From NCBI RefSeq assembly GCF_000341005.1, contig NZ_ANBD01000124.1:29584-87274 (forward strand): a DNA stretch of 57,691 bases, written 5' to 3'. Positions 9,209 through 16,669 of the stretch are shown here, one piece after another. The translations under genes were made by a program, and so were the position numbers. Positions within the stretch are counted from its first letter, which is position 1, and each line of letters opens with the position of its first letter. Below the pieces are notes generated by a model. That model was not told the DNA's origin, did not search any database, and saw only the letters and a list, made by a program, of their open reading frames with translations. Source of the stretch: Nocardiopsis alkaliphila YIM 80379 (lineage in GTDB: Bacteria > Actinomycetota > Actinomycetes > Streptosporangiales > Streptosporangiaceae).

Positions 9209-10570
9209 GTGGCCCAGGTTCTCGTGGTCGCCGATGACCTCACCGGCGCCAACGCCACCGGCGCGAGGTTCGCCCGCACCGGGATGCGCGTGGCCACGGT
9301 GACGCCCGAGCACGTCAGCCGGGTCGCCGGGGACTACGACGTGGTCGTGGCCAACCTGGATAGCCGCCACGTCCCCGCCGAGCAGGCCGCCGACCTGGTC
9401 ACCGACGTCATCGAAGCGGTGTGGCCGGTCGGGCTGGTGGTCAAACGCACCGACACCACCCTGCGCGGCAACGTGGGCGCCGAGGTGGAGGCCGCCTACG
9501 ACGCGGTGCGTGAACGCGTGCCCACCGGTACCCGGGTACGTGTGCTGTTCACCCCCGCCTTCCCTGGTGCCGGACGCGTCACCGAGGGCGGGGCGCAACT
9601 CCTCAACGGGATTCCCCTAGAGCGTACCGACCTGGCACTGGATCCGCTCTCTCCGATGACCACCAGCGTGGTCGCCGAGATCCTGGGCGCGCAGAGCGAC
9701 CTGGCGGTGCGCAACGTGCCCATGCGCCAGGTCACCCAGGAGATCCTCACCGCCGAACTCCTCGCCGGTGACGAACCCGTGGTCGTGTGCGACGCGGCCT
9801 CCGAGCAGCACCTGAACGACATCGCCGAGGCCGCGGCCAAGGCGCACCACTCGGATGGCACCGTGTGGGTGACCGTCGACCCGGGCCCCACCGGGGCGCT
9901 GTTGGCCTATGCCCTGCGTCTGCGCGGCCAAGCCGGTTCTCGTGGGCCCCTGCTGGCGGTGGCGGGCAGCACCACGGAACTCACCCACCGGCAACTGGCC
10001 ACCGTGGCCCGCACCGGAGCCGTGCGCTTCGTCGACGTCGACGCCGTTTCGCTCAGCGACCCCGACAGTGACCACGCCGACGCGGTCGCCGAGGAACTCA
10101 CCGAGCACCTGTCGTCCTCGGGCTTTCCCGAACTGTGCGTACTACGGATGGTCACCACTGCCGAGCGCGTCCGGGAACTTCCGCCCCAGGCCCGCGCCGA
10201 ACTTCCCGGGCGCCTTGCGGGTCTGGTCGCCGAGGTGGTCAACGAACTCGCCGACACCGTGGGCCCTCATGCCCTGCCCAGCGGCCTCTACCTGACCGGT
10301 GGGGACTTGGTCGCCAGCGTGCTGGACGAGCTGGACGTACACACCTTCGAGGTCGGTGGCGAGGTCGTTCCCCTGGCGGTCCACGGTCACCTCGGAGGCG
10401 GTCCCCTCGACGGGACCCCGACCATCGCCAAGGGTGGGATGGTGGGTGATGACATCACCCTGGTGGAGTGTTTGGCCAAGCTCCGGCGGGCGGTCCAGGC
10501 CAGGCTCCACCAGGTCCACTCCGAGGTATCCGAACACGTGATCCCCGTCCTGACGCGCGACCCCTCCTAG
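9209..10570 (+). CDS. four-carbon acid sugar kinase family protein (OtnK/DUF1537)
   Basis: A 453-residue two-domain kinase. The N-terminal substrate domain opens with VLVVADDLTGANATGARFA, the hallmark of the family, and the C-terminal nucleotide domain carries GGDLVASVL and ...PTIAKGGMVGDD. Known members phosphorylate tetronates or related sugar acids so that they can enter central metabolism. The GTG at 9209 is preferred because GAAGGAGA stands five to six bases upstream and the protein then begins right before the conserved motif. It lies downstream of the Gfo/Idh/MocA gene on the same strand, which fits a pathway in which a sugar is oxidised and the acid then phosphorylated. Exact substrate unknown. 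Confidence 0.85.
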   Translation: MAQVLVVADDLTGANATGARFARTGMRVATVTPEHVSRVAGDYDVVVANLDSRHVPAEQAADLVTDVIEAVWPVGLVVKRTDTTLRGNVGAEVEAAYDAVRERVPTGTRVRVLFTPAFPGAGRVTEGGAQLLNGIPLERTDLALDPLSPMTTSVVAEILGAQSDLAVRNVPMRQVTQEILTAELLAGDEPVVVCDAASEQHLNDIAEAAAKAHHSDGTVWVTVDPGPTGALLAYALRLRGQAGSRGPLLAVAGSTTELTHRQLATVARTGAVRFVDVDAVSLSDPDSDHADAVAEELTEHLSSSGFPELCVLRMVTTAERVRELPPQARAELPGRLAGLVAEVVNELADTVGPHALPSGLYLTGGDLVASVLDELDVHTFEVGGEVVPLAVHGHLGGGPLDGTPTIAKGGMVGDDITLVECLAKLRRAVQARLHQVHSEVSEHVIPVLTRDPS

Positions 10571-10586
10571 CGGGCGGGGCGCGCTG

Positions 10587-10617
10587 CCGTAGACGCCCCG
10601 GCGGGCGCCTACGGTTT
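10587..10617. terminator. bidirectional terminator between convergent genes
   Basis: CCGTAG-A-CGCCC with loop CGGC pairs with GGGCG-C-CTACGG, followed by TTT. It sits in the 63-bp gap between the rightward sugar acid kinase and the leftward hydrolase. Confidence 0.75.
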
Positions 10618-10633
10618 CACCCGAGTGAGGGAA

Positions 10634-11518
10634 TCAGACCCTCAAGTGGGTGATGGCGAGTTCGCCGACCAGTTCGGCCAGGGTGTCCGGAGCCTCCAAG
10701 GGGCCCATGTGTCCTAGTTCAGGGAGCTCCCGGACCTCCTCGCAGTTCGGGAGTAGTTCGCCCAGGTGCCGGGCGTGCCAGAGCGGGGTGAGCTTGTCCT
10801 CGGAGCCACCGACGACCACGGTGGGTGCGGTGATCCGGCGGACGTGGTCGTCCAGGTCCAGGGTGGTCATGACCCGGCCCCACTCCCCGCGAGGGACGTT
10901 GCCGCAATCGTGGACCAGCCTGTCGCACAGCCGTGCGGTCCTCGCGTCGGCCTTCTTGCCGAGGACGAGGAACTTGAGGACCTTCGCGCTCACCGGACCG
11001 GGCGGGCCCAGGGGGAGCGACGCGGTCAGGAAGACCTTCGCGCCCAGGGCGCCCAGAGGCCCCGGCAGGGGGAACGCCGTGGATCTGGCGGGCAGGTCGG
11101 TGGATCCGGTGTTGGTGAGCAGGACCGCGCCCACCCTGTCTTGGAAGGTCTTGCGGGGGGCGGAGGCCATGATGGTCATTCCGCCCATGCTGTGTCCGGA
11201 CACCACGGCCTTCTCGCCCTCGGGAACGGTGGCCTCCAAGACGGCGCACAGGTCGTCGGCGAGTTTCTCGGTGCCGTATCCGGCGCGGGTGAGGGGGGTC
11301 TGGCTACGGCCGTGGCCGCGCTGGTCGTACAGGACCACACGCAGGCCGGGGTCCAAGAGGCGGACCACCGGTCCCCAGGAGGCCAGGGAGGTCGCCCAGC
11401 AGTGTGAGAAGACCACGGTCGGACCATCGCCTGGACCGCGTACCTCCACGTGGAGTCGGGTGCCATCGGCGGAACGGACATCGAGTTCTTGGGCTCTGTG
11501 CAGGTGTGGTGTGGCCAT
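10634..11518 (-). CDS. alpha/beta-fold hydrolase
   Basis: A 294-residue hydrolase with the nucleophile elbow GHSMGG (Ser110), the acid in VVGGSEDKLTP and the catalytic His in ELGHMGP near the C-terminus; SHCWAT (about 38-43) forms the oxyanion region and YDQRGHGRS follows strand 4. The ATG at 11518 begins the conserved sequence; the upstream frame has no recognisable content. It lies 25 bp downstream of the DUF4873 gene and ends an operon starting with the monooxygenase. In this setting it may hydrolyse the ester or lactone made by the Baeyer-Villiger enzyme, a common pairing. Substrate unknown. Confidence 0.85.
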   Translation of the reverse strand: MATPHLHRAQELDVRSADGTRLHVEVRGPGDGPTVVFSHCWATSLASWGPVVRLLDPGLRVVLYDQRGHGRSQTPLTRAGYGTEKLADDLCAVLEATVPEGEKAVVSGHSMGGMTIMASAPRKTFQDRVGAVLLTNTGSTDLPARSTAFPLPGPLGALGAKVFLTASLPLGPPGPVSAKVLKFLVLGKKADARTARLCDRLVHDCGNVPRGEWGRVMTTLDLDDHVRRITAPTVVVGGSEDKLTPLWHARHLGELLPNCEEVRELPELGHMGPLEAPDTLAELVGELAITHLRV

Positions 11519-11543
11519 CGGGGGTCGCTTCTCTCCTCGGTCG

Positions 11544-11876
11544 TCAATCCTCTTCGAGGACGATGTGGGGAACGGCGAAGGGTGGGGTGCCCGAGCCTTT
11601 GATCGGGTGCCCGCCCCACAGGTTGGGGGCGTCCAAGGCACCCACCCCTTCGTGTCCGTCCGGGGTACGCACCACCACGGTTCGCGCTCCGTCCTCGTAC
11701 GCCTTGGTGAGGTCGGGGTTGGCGGCCAAACGGCCGGTCCACCTGTAGTCACCCGTCAGGGGGGAGAAGTGGCCGGCCAGATGGGCCCGGACCTGGACCC
11801 CTTCGGTGGCCTCCTCGGAGAACAGGACCGTCACCGTGCCCTGGTATTCCTCTTCGTCATCGTCGAACCCGCTCAA
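11544..11876 (-). CDS. DUF4873 domain protein
   Basis: A 110-residue protein containing ...YQGTVTVLFSEEATEGVQVRAHLAG and ...DYRWTGRL, then VRTPDGHEGVGALDAPNLWGGHPIKGSG, which I recognise as DUF4873. In actinobacteria this domain is found next to, or fused with, flavin monooxygenases of the Baeyer-Villiger type; here it lies 15 bp after such a gene on the same strand. Its biochemical role is not established. It is likely cytoplasmic with a beta-rich fold. The start ATG at 11876 follows AAGGAG at a suitable distance. Confidence 0.75.
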   Translation of the reverse strand: MSGFDDDEEEYQGTVTVLFSEEATEGVQVRAHLAGHFSPLTGDYRWTGRLAANPDLTKAYEDGARTVVVRTPDGHEGVGALDAPNLWGGHPIKGSGTPPFAVPHIVLEED

Positions 11877-11891
11877 GGTGTTACTCCTTCG

Positions 11892-13403
11892 TCAGGCCGG
11901 AACGCCGTGCTTCTCGGTCGAGGGGATGCGGCGCAGGTCGTAGTTGTGCGGATCGAACCAGCGGGTACGCAGTGCGTAGCTCCAGGTGAAGGTGGGCCAC
12001 AGGGTGGTGTTGCGTCCCTCCTCGTTCAGGTACCAGCTGTCGCAGCCACCGGTGACCCATACGGTGCCCCGCATCGACCGGTGCACCATCTCGTTGTAGG
12101 AACGCTGGGCCTCGGCGTGGGGTTCGAGTCGGTCGAACCCGTTCTTGCAGGCGAACTTGAGCGCTTGCATCGTGTATCGGATCTGGGCCTCGATCATGAA
12201 CACCTGCGAGGTGTGTCCCAGGCCGGTGTTGGGTCCGGCGAGCACGAACAGGTTCGGGTATCCGTGGACGGTGGTGCCACGGAAGGCCTGTGCGTCGCTG
12301 CCCCAGTACTCGGCCAGCGATCGCCCCTGGGAGTCGTACACGCGGCGAGCGATGGGCGGATCACTGACGTGGAAACCGGTACCGAGGATGAGGGTGTCCA
12401 CCTCGTGCTCGGTCATCTCGCCGGAGGCGTCACGGGTGACGACGGAATTCGGACGTACCTCGACGATGCCGTCGGTGACCACGTCCACGTTGGGGCGGGC
12501 CAAGGCGGGATAGTAGTCGTTGGACATCAGGATGCGTTTGCACCCCGCGCGGAAGTTCGGAGTGAGCTTGCGGCGCAGTTCGGGGTCCTTGATGCTGCGG
12601 GCGATGTTGGCTCGGCCCAGGCGTTCCACGATGCCGAGGAACCTGGGGTTCTTGGCGAACCCCAGGACGTAGGTCTCCCGACCCCAATAGATGCTCTTGC
12701 GGGCGATCTGTTGGGCCCCGGGAACGTTGCGGTACAGCCATCCCTCCAGACGGGTGATGTCGCGGTCGTGACGGAACATCACCCAGGGAGCGGTGCGCTG
12801 GAACAGGGTCAGCCTGTCCACCTTCGGTTGGATCCGTGGCACGAATTGGATGGCGGAGGCGCCGGTGCCGATCACCGCGACCCTGCGTCCGGCCAGATCG
12901 TGCTCGTGGTCCCACTCGGCGGAGTGGAAGAGCTTGCCCTCGAAGGTGTCCAGCCCCTTGATGTCGGGGAGGGAGGGATCGGCGAGCGGGCCGGCGCCGC
13001 TCACGACGAACTGGGCGGTGACGGTGCCACCGGTGGTCTCCAGCCGCCATCGATTGCGGTCGGGCTCCCAGTGGGCCGCGGTGACCTCGCTGCCGTAGCG
13101 CACGTGATCGTCGATGCCGTGCTCCCCGGCGACCCGCTTCATGTACTCCCAGATCTCGGGCTGGGGGGAGAAGGTCCGGCTCCAGTGCGGATTGGGCGCG
13201 AAGGAGAAGGAGTACAGGTGGGAGGGGACGTCGCAGGCGGCGCCCGGGTAGGAGTTGTCCCGCCAGGTCCCACCGAGGGCGTCGGCCCGTTCGAGGATGA
13301 CGAAGTCCCTGAGCCCGGCCTGCCTGAGACGGACCGCCATGCCGATCCCGGCGAAACCCGAGCCGATGACGGCCACCCGGTAGTGCGGCACTGCTTCGGT
13401 CAC
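11892..13403 (-). CDS. flavin-binding Baeyer-Villiger-type monooxygenase
   Basis: A 503-residue FAD/NADPH monooxygenase. It has the FAD motif IGSGFAGIG at the N-terminus, the Baeyer-Villiger fingerprint FEGKLFHSAEWD (about 154-165) and the NADPH motif VIGTGASA (about 177-184). Enzymes of this class insert oxygen next to a ketone to give an ester or lactone, or oxidise heteroatoms. I place the start at the GTG at 13403, which has GAAGGGAAG six bases before it, rather than the ATG eight codons upstream. It heads a leftward operon with a DUF4873 protein and a hydrolase. A TetR-type box lies 44 bp upstream. Confidence 0.92.
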   Translation of the reverse strand: MTEAVPHYRVAVIGSGFAGIGMAVRLRQAGLRDFVILERADALGGTWRDNSYPGAACDVPSHLYSFSFAPNPHWSRTFSPQPEIWEYMKRVAGEHGIDDHVRYGSEVTAAHWEPDRNRWRLETTGGTVTAQFVVSGAGPLADPSLPDIKGLDTFEGKLFHSAEWDHEHDLAGRRVAVIGTGASAIQFVPRIQPKVDRLTLFQRTAPWVMFRHDRDITRLEGWLYRNVPGAQQIARKSIYWGRETYVLGFAKNPRFLGIVERLGRANIARSIKDPELRRKLTPNFRAGCKRILMSNDYYPALARPNVDVVTDGIVEVRPNSVVTRDASGEMTEHEVDTLILGTGFHVSDPPIARRVYDSQGRSLAEYWGSDAQAFRGTTVHGYPNLFVLAGPNTGLGHTSQVFMIEAQIRYTMQALKFACKNGFDRLEPHAEAQRSYNEMVHRSMRGTVWVTGGCDSWYLNEEGRNTTLWPTFTWSYALRTRWFDPHNYDLRRIPSTEKHGVPA

Positions 13404-13446
13404 GTTGCTCTTCCCTTCGTAGGGCACGATCGGGGCGATAAAACTC

Positions 13447-13458
13447 TACCGACCGGTA
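13447..13458. promoter_or_regulatory. TetR-type operator candidate before the monooxygenase
   Basis: TACCGACCGGTA (arms TACCG/CGGTA, two-base centre) lies 44 bp upstream of the monooxygenase start and abuts a TAGAGT -10-like sequence on the minus strand. Boxes of this shape are typical for TetR repressors of lipid and ketone catabolism in actinobacteria. No TetR gene is in the window. Confidence 0.5.
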
Positions 13459-13639
13459 AGTATGGCCCCGGAGTCACGGTGCGTTCCGCGTCCGGGGAGA
13501 GGTGCCGGGACCCGAGGACGTGGCGCGTTCGCCCTCGGGCCCCGACGTTGGGACCGTCGTCGCAAGACGTGGCGCGTTTCGCCTTCCGACGACGGTGTTC
13601 TCGGGGGACCATCGTGGTCCCGGGCCGTGGCGGGGAAGG

Positions 13640-14554
13640 TCAGCGGCCGAGTAGACCGGCCTTCTTCCAGAAGTACCTGCCCAGGCCGGAGATGGCGCCC
13701 GCGGTCTCCAGGGTGTCGACCACCTTTCGGGAGGCCCAGGTCTTGGTCTCGATCCAGCGGGGGTTGCCCTTGGCGACCCGGTAGGCCTCCTTGGGGTCCA
13801 AACCGACCTGTTCGTAGACCTTCGGGTTGATCAGGCGGGTCGCGGAGTAGTAGGTGACCAGGCCCAGCACGATGCGGCTGTAGGCCTTGTTGAGGGCACC
13901 ACGTCGAGGCCAGTCGCGCTTGAACTCCTCGCGGGCGTAGCGCATGTGCCTGGCCTCCTCGGTCACGTGGATCCGCGCGACCGCGCGCACGAGCGGGAGG
14001 ACCTCCTCGTCCGGGATGGCCTCACGCTGGAACTGATCCAGGACCTCCTCGACGAACAGGGCACCGGCGAAGATCAGCGGGCCGTGCGCGATCGTCTTGA
14101 AGAGTCGCCCGAGCTGGTGGGCGACCGGGTCGAGCCGGTGAGCCTCCCAGCCCAGCTTCTCGATCATCTTCGCGAACATGACCGTGTGCCGGCACTCGTC
14201 GGCGATCTCGGTGTAGGCGTACTGGACGTGAAGGGTGGTGGGGTCGTTGTCGTAGGTGTGCCGGACCAGCATCTGCATGAGGATGGTCTCGAACCAGATG
14301 CCGATGGTGGCGATGCTGGCGACCTCCAACCGGGACAGTTCCTTGCGCTGGGCGTCACTCAGCCGATCCCACAGGTAGGTGCCGTAGAGGGAGATGCGCT
14401 CGGGACGGATCGCCCACATGTCGGGGTCGACGGGGGCGTCCCAGTCGATCTCGACGAGCGGGTCATAGGAGGCCTTGGCGGAACCGCGCAGGAGACGCTT
14501 GGCGATGTCCTCGCGGTCGGTGGTCTTGGGTTTGGCTGCGGCTTCGGCGGTCAT
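13640..14554 (-). CDS. AurF-like diiron oxygenase
   Basis: A 304-residue helical protein of the AurF/diiron oxygenase group. Likely iron ligands are in WFET (Glu89), TEIADECRH (Glu116/Glu120 and His123), FVEEVLD (Glu169 or 170) and HVTEEARHMRY (His196, Glu199/200 and His203), a spacing that fits two EX2-3H helices. Characterised relatives oxidise amines or hydroxylate small molecules using O2. Start ATG 14554 is 12 bp after the SDR stop, so they form an operon. The substrate is unknown, but the neighbours (SDR, Baeyer-Villiger enzyme, GMC oxidoreductase) suggest a hydrophobic alcohol/ketone pathway. The C-terminal 60 residues are basic. Confidence 0.82.
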   Translation of the reverse strand: MTAEAAAKPKTTDREDIAKRLLRGSAKASYDPLVEIDWDAPVDPDMWAIRPERISLYGTYLWDRLSDAQRKELSRLEVASIATIGIWFETILMQMLVRHTYDNDPTTLHVQYAYTEIADECRHTVMFAKMIEKLGWEAHRLDPVAHQLGRLFKTIAHGPLIFAGALFVEEVLDQFQREAIPDEEVLPLVRAVARIHVTEEARHMRYAREEFKRDWPRRGALNKAYSRIVLGLVTYYSATRLINPKVYEQVGLDPKEAYRVAKGNPRWIETKTWASRKVVDTLETAGAISGLGRYFWKKAGLLGR

Positions 14555-14566
14555 CCGGTTCCTCCT

Positions 14567-15421
14567 TCAGGAGAGGGTGGTCGGGGCGTGCGGGGTGCCG
14601 TGGCGCGAATGCAGCCCCCGCGCGATCTCCGCGTCGGCGAATGTGCCGTCGGTGAGAAGTAGTCCGAGTTGGAGCGACACGATCTGTTCGGTGGTGCCCG
14701 GGAAGTGTCGGGTCAGGTGCAGGGCGGCGGTGCCCAGGGGGGTGGAGGCGATGTCTCGCGGGGGACGTCCGGCCCCGGCGGCGCGGACCACCGTCATGAC
14801 GGTGTCGCGCGTGGTCTCGGCGGGGACCAGACCGTCGAGGGAGGCGCCGGTGGCGCGGGAGCTCTCGTGGATGGGGGTGTCCACGTAACCGGGGTAGACG
14901 GTGGTGACGCCGACGTGGGTGCCGTACTCGGCGCGCAGGGAGTCCGCGTAGGCGGAGACGGCGCGCTTGGAGATGGTGTAGGCGCCGGCCAGGGGTACTT
15001 GGAGGTGGGCCAGCAGGGAAGCGGTCACGATGACTCGACCCCGGCTGCGCACCAGGTGGGGCAGGGCGGCCGCGGTGACCCGCCACGTACCGAGGAGGTT
15101 GACCTCCAATGCCTGCAGGGCGTGGGCGTGTGGTGGTTCTCCCAGGTCCACGGAAGGGCCGACACCGGCGTAGTGGATGAGCAGGTCCAGTTCGCCGCCA
15201 AGCCGTTCGATCGCTTCGGCGACCCCTTCGCGTACCTGTTGGTCGTCGGTGACGTCACAGGCGATGACCCCGGGGGCGGGCTTGTGATCGATGCCGACGA
15301 CGTTGACGCCGAGGTGGCGCAGGACCGCCACGGTCGCGCTTCCGAAGGCTCCGGAGGCGCCGGTGACGATGGCGTTCTGGCCGGGGAGCCGACGCAGGTG
15401 GCGCGGCAGGGGGGTCCTCAT
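14567..15421 (-). CDS. short-chain dehydrogenase/reductase
   Basis: A 284-residue SDR with TGASGAFG (20-27), a DVTDD segment for adenine contact, Asn108, Ser135 and the catalytic YTISK (Tyr148, Lys152). The usual NNAG is replaced by HYAG (83-86). It interconverts alcohols and ketones with NAD(P)H. It is the first gene of the leftward pair with the diiron oxygenase. The promoter region holds two palindromes, one of them a perfect 15-bp repeat 40 bp upstream of the start, and the divergent neighbour is a MerR-family regulator that may control it. The substrate is not known. Confidence 0.88.
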   Translation of the reverse strand: MRTPLPRHLRRLPGQNAIVTGASGAFGSATVAVLRHLGVNVVGIDHKPAPGVIACDVTDDQQVREGVAEAIERLGGELDLLIHYAGVGPSVDLGEPPHAHALQALEVNLLGTWRVTAAALPHLVRSRGRVIVTASLLAHLQVPLAGAYTISKRAVSAYADSLRAEYGTHVGVTTVYPGYVDTPIHESSRATGASLDGLVPAETTRDTVMTVVRAAGAGRPPRDIASTPLGTAALHLTRHFPGTTEQIVSLQLGLLLTDGTFADAEIARGLHSRHGTPHAPTTLS

Positions 15422-15460
15422 GTGATCTCCTCCACAGTCATTGCCGGAACGTTACAACGA

Positions 15461-15475
15461 GCATTGTCACAATGC
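15461..15475. promoter_or_regulatory. perfect 15-bp palindrome, operator candidate for SDR operon
   Basis: GCATTGTCACAATGC (7+1+7, perfect) lies 40 bp upstream of the SDR start in the 362-bp divergent region with the MerR gene. It shares the TGTCACA core with the palindrome before the GMC oxidoreductase at 18601. Confidence 0.55.
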
Positions 15476-15496
15476 AATGGGGTGGCGTCAGAAATT

Positions 15497-15508
15497 TACT
15501 CGCGAGTA
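15497..15508. promoter_or_regulatory. TACTCGCGAGTA palindrome
   Basis: A perfect 12-bp palindrome in the SDR/MerR divergent region, 22 bp from the TGTCACA palindrome. It resembles a TetR-type site. The rest of the gap (15510-15783) is GC-rich with no gene visible. Confidence 0.4.
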
Positions 15509-15783
15509 GGTTCTGGGTGTCCGCAGGTCGCCCGGGGATTCCTGGTCGCTGTCCTTCTTTGCGCCCTCCCCGCACCCGATGCTCTTGCCCCCAGCGCTTG
15601 GGTTGGCGCCAATGGCAGCGCCGGGGGCAAGGGCGACGCCGTCCTGCCCTGGTCGGGCCCTCGGATCACGAACACACCTCCCCGTGCCCGACCAGCACGA
15701 TCACGCCCCCACCCTGGGCGCTCCGCCCACCCCGGGGCATGATCGCTCGATGTTCTCGGCCGGCAGCCTCTTAGGCTGGTCCC

Positions 15784-16563
15784 ATGGCCGAATACCGCAT
15801 TGACGAACTCGCCCGGCTCGCCGAAACGACGGTGCGCAACGTTCGGGTGTATCAGGATCGAGGGCTGCTCGCCCCACCTCGACGCCAAGGGCGCGTCGGC
15901 ATCTACTCCGAGGCACATCTGGCACGTCTGCGGTTGATCGGCCAGCTTCTTCGCCGTGGCTACACCTTCGCCAACATCGGCGAGATGTTCCAGGTATGGG
16001 AGCGCGGTGGTGACCTGTCGGAGATCCTCGGTTTCGAATCCGCGATCGGTGACGCCTGGAGTGACGAGATCGCCGACTACCTCGGCCTCGGTGACCTGAG
16101 GGAGCTCTTCGGTAAGGAGGTGACCCCCGCCACGATAAGGCGCGCTCTGAAACTAGGGCTCCTCGAGCGCGACGGCCTGCGTTTCCGGGTCCCCAGCCCT
16201 CGCCTGCTCCACGCCGGGGCCGAGTTGGTCAAGCTGGGGATGACGGTCGAATCCGTCCTCGACATCGCCGAGAACCTGAGGGAGAAGATCGGCGACGTCT
16301 CCGAACACATGGTCCGCCTGGTCTCCGACCACATCATCGCCGAGTACGCACCCGGAACCGTGGTCCGCAGCGATGAGGTCGCCCAGATCGCCGATTTGGT
16401 CCGCCGAGTGCGCCCCTTGGCCCAACAGGCCGTCGACGCCGTTCTGGCCCAAGAGATGGCCCACCACCTGAACGACGTGATGGGCCACCATTTCGCCGAG
16501 GCCATGGAACACATCAAGGCCGAGCAGGAAGGCGACCACGTGGGTTCGGCGGAACGTCCCTGA
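15784..16563 (+). CDS. MerR-family transcriptional regulator
   Basis: A 259-residue regulator. Residues 1-70 form the MerR winged helix (YRIDELARLAETTVRNVRVYQDRGLL...), followed by a long helical effector region (about 85-245) instead of the short dimerisation helix of metal sensors; there is no cysteine cluster. It is transcribed divergently from the SDR/diiron operon and convergently towards the GMC gene, so it probably controls this oxidation cluster. Palindromes with a TGTCACA core before both leftward operons are candidate targets. The effector is unknown. Start ATG is directly preceded by CTGGTCCC without a clear ribosome-binding site. Confidence 0.85.
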   Translation: MAEYRIDELARLAETTVRNVRVYQDRGLLAPPRRQGRVGIYSEAHLARLRLIGQLLRRGYTFANIGEMFQVWERGGDLSEILGFESAIGDAWSDEIADYLGLGDLRELFGKEVTPATIRRALKLGLLERDGLRFRVPSPRLLHAGAELVKLGMTVESVLDIAENLREKIGDVSEHMVRLVSDHIIAEYAPGTVVRSDEVAQIADLVRRVRPLAQQAVDAVLAQEMAHHLNDVMGHHFAEAMEHIKAEQEGDHVGSAERP

Positions 16564-16582
16564 GCCTGGTCCCGGAGTCGCG

Positions 16583-16616
16583 GTGGGCTCCCGGCGCCGC
16601 TGAGGGCCGGGCCCAC
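16583..16616. terminator. bidirectional terminator hairpin
   Basis: GTGGG and CCCGGC on the left arm pair with GCCGGG and CCCAC on the right arm, with a CT bulge and a ten-base loop. It lies between the convergent MerR and GMC genes. Confidence 0.55.
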
Positions 16617-16669
16617 CCCTCACCCGAGCCCAGGGGTCGTTCGCTCGGGTCGTACCCGGATCGGTCGGC

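Noticed and set aside
10650-13784. A 1044-codon open frame on the plus strand
   Set aside because: It is antisense to the hydrolase, DUF4873 and monooxygenase genes, which carry intact catalytic motifs; long antisense frames are normal at this GC content.
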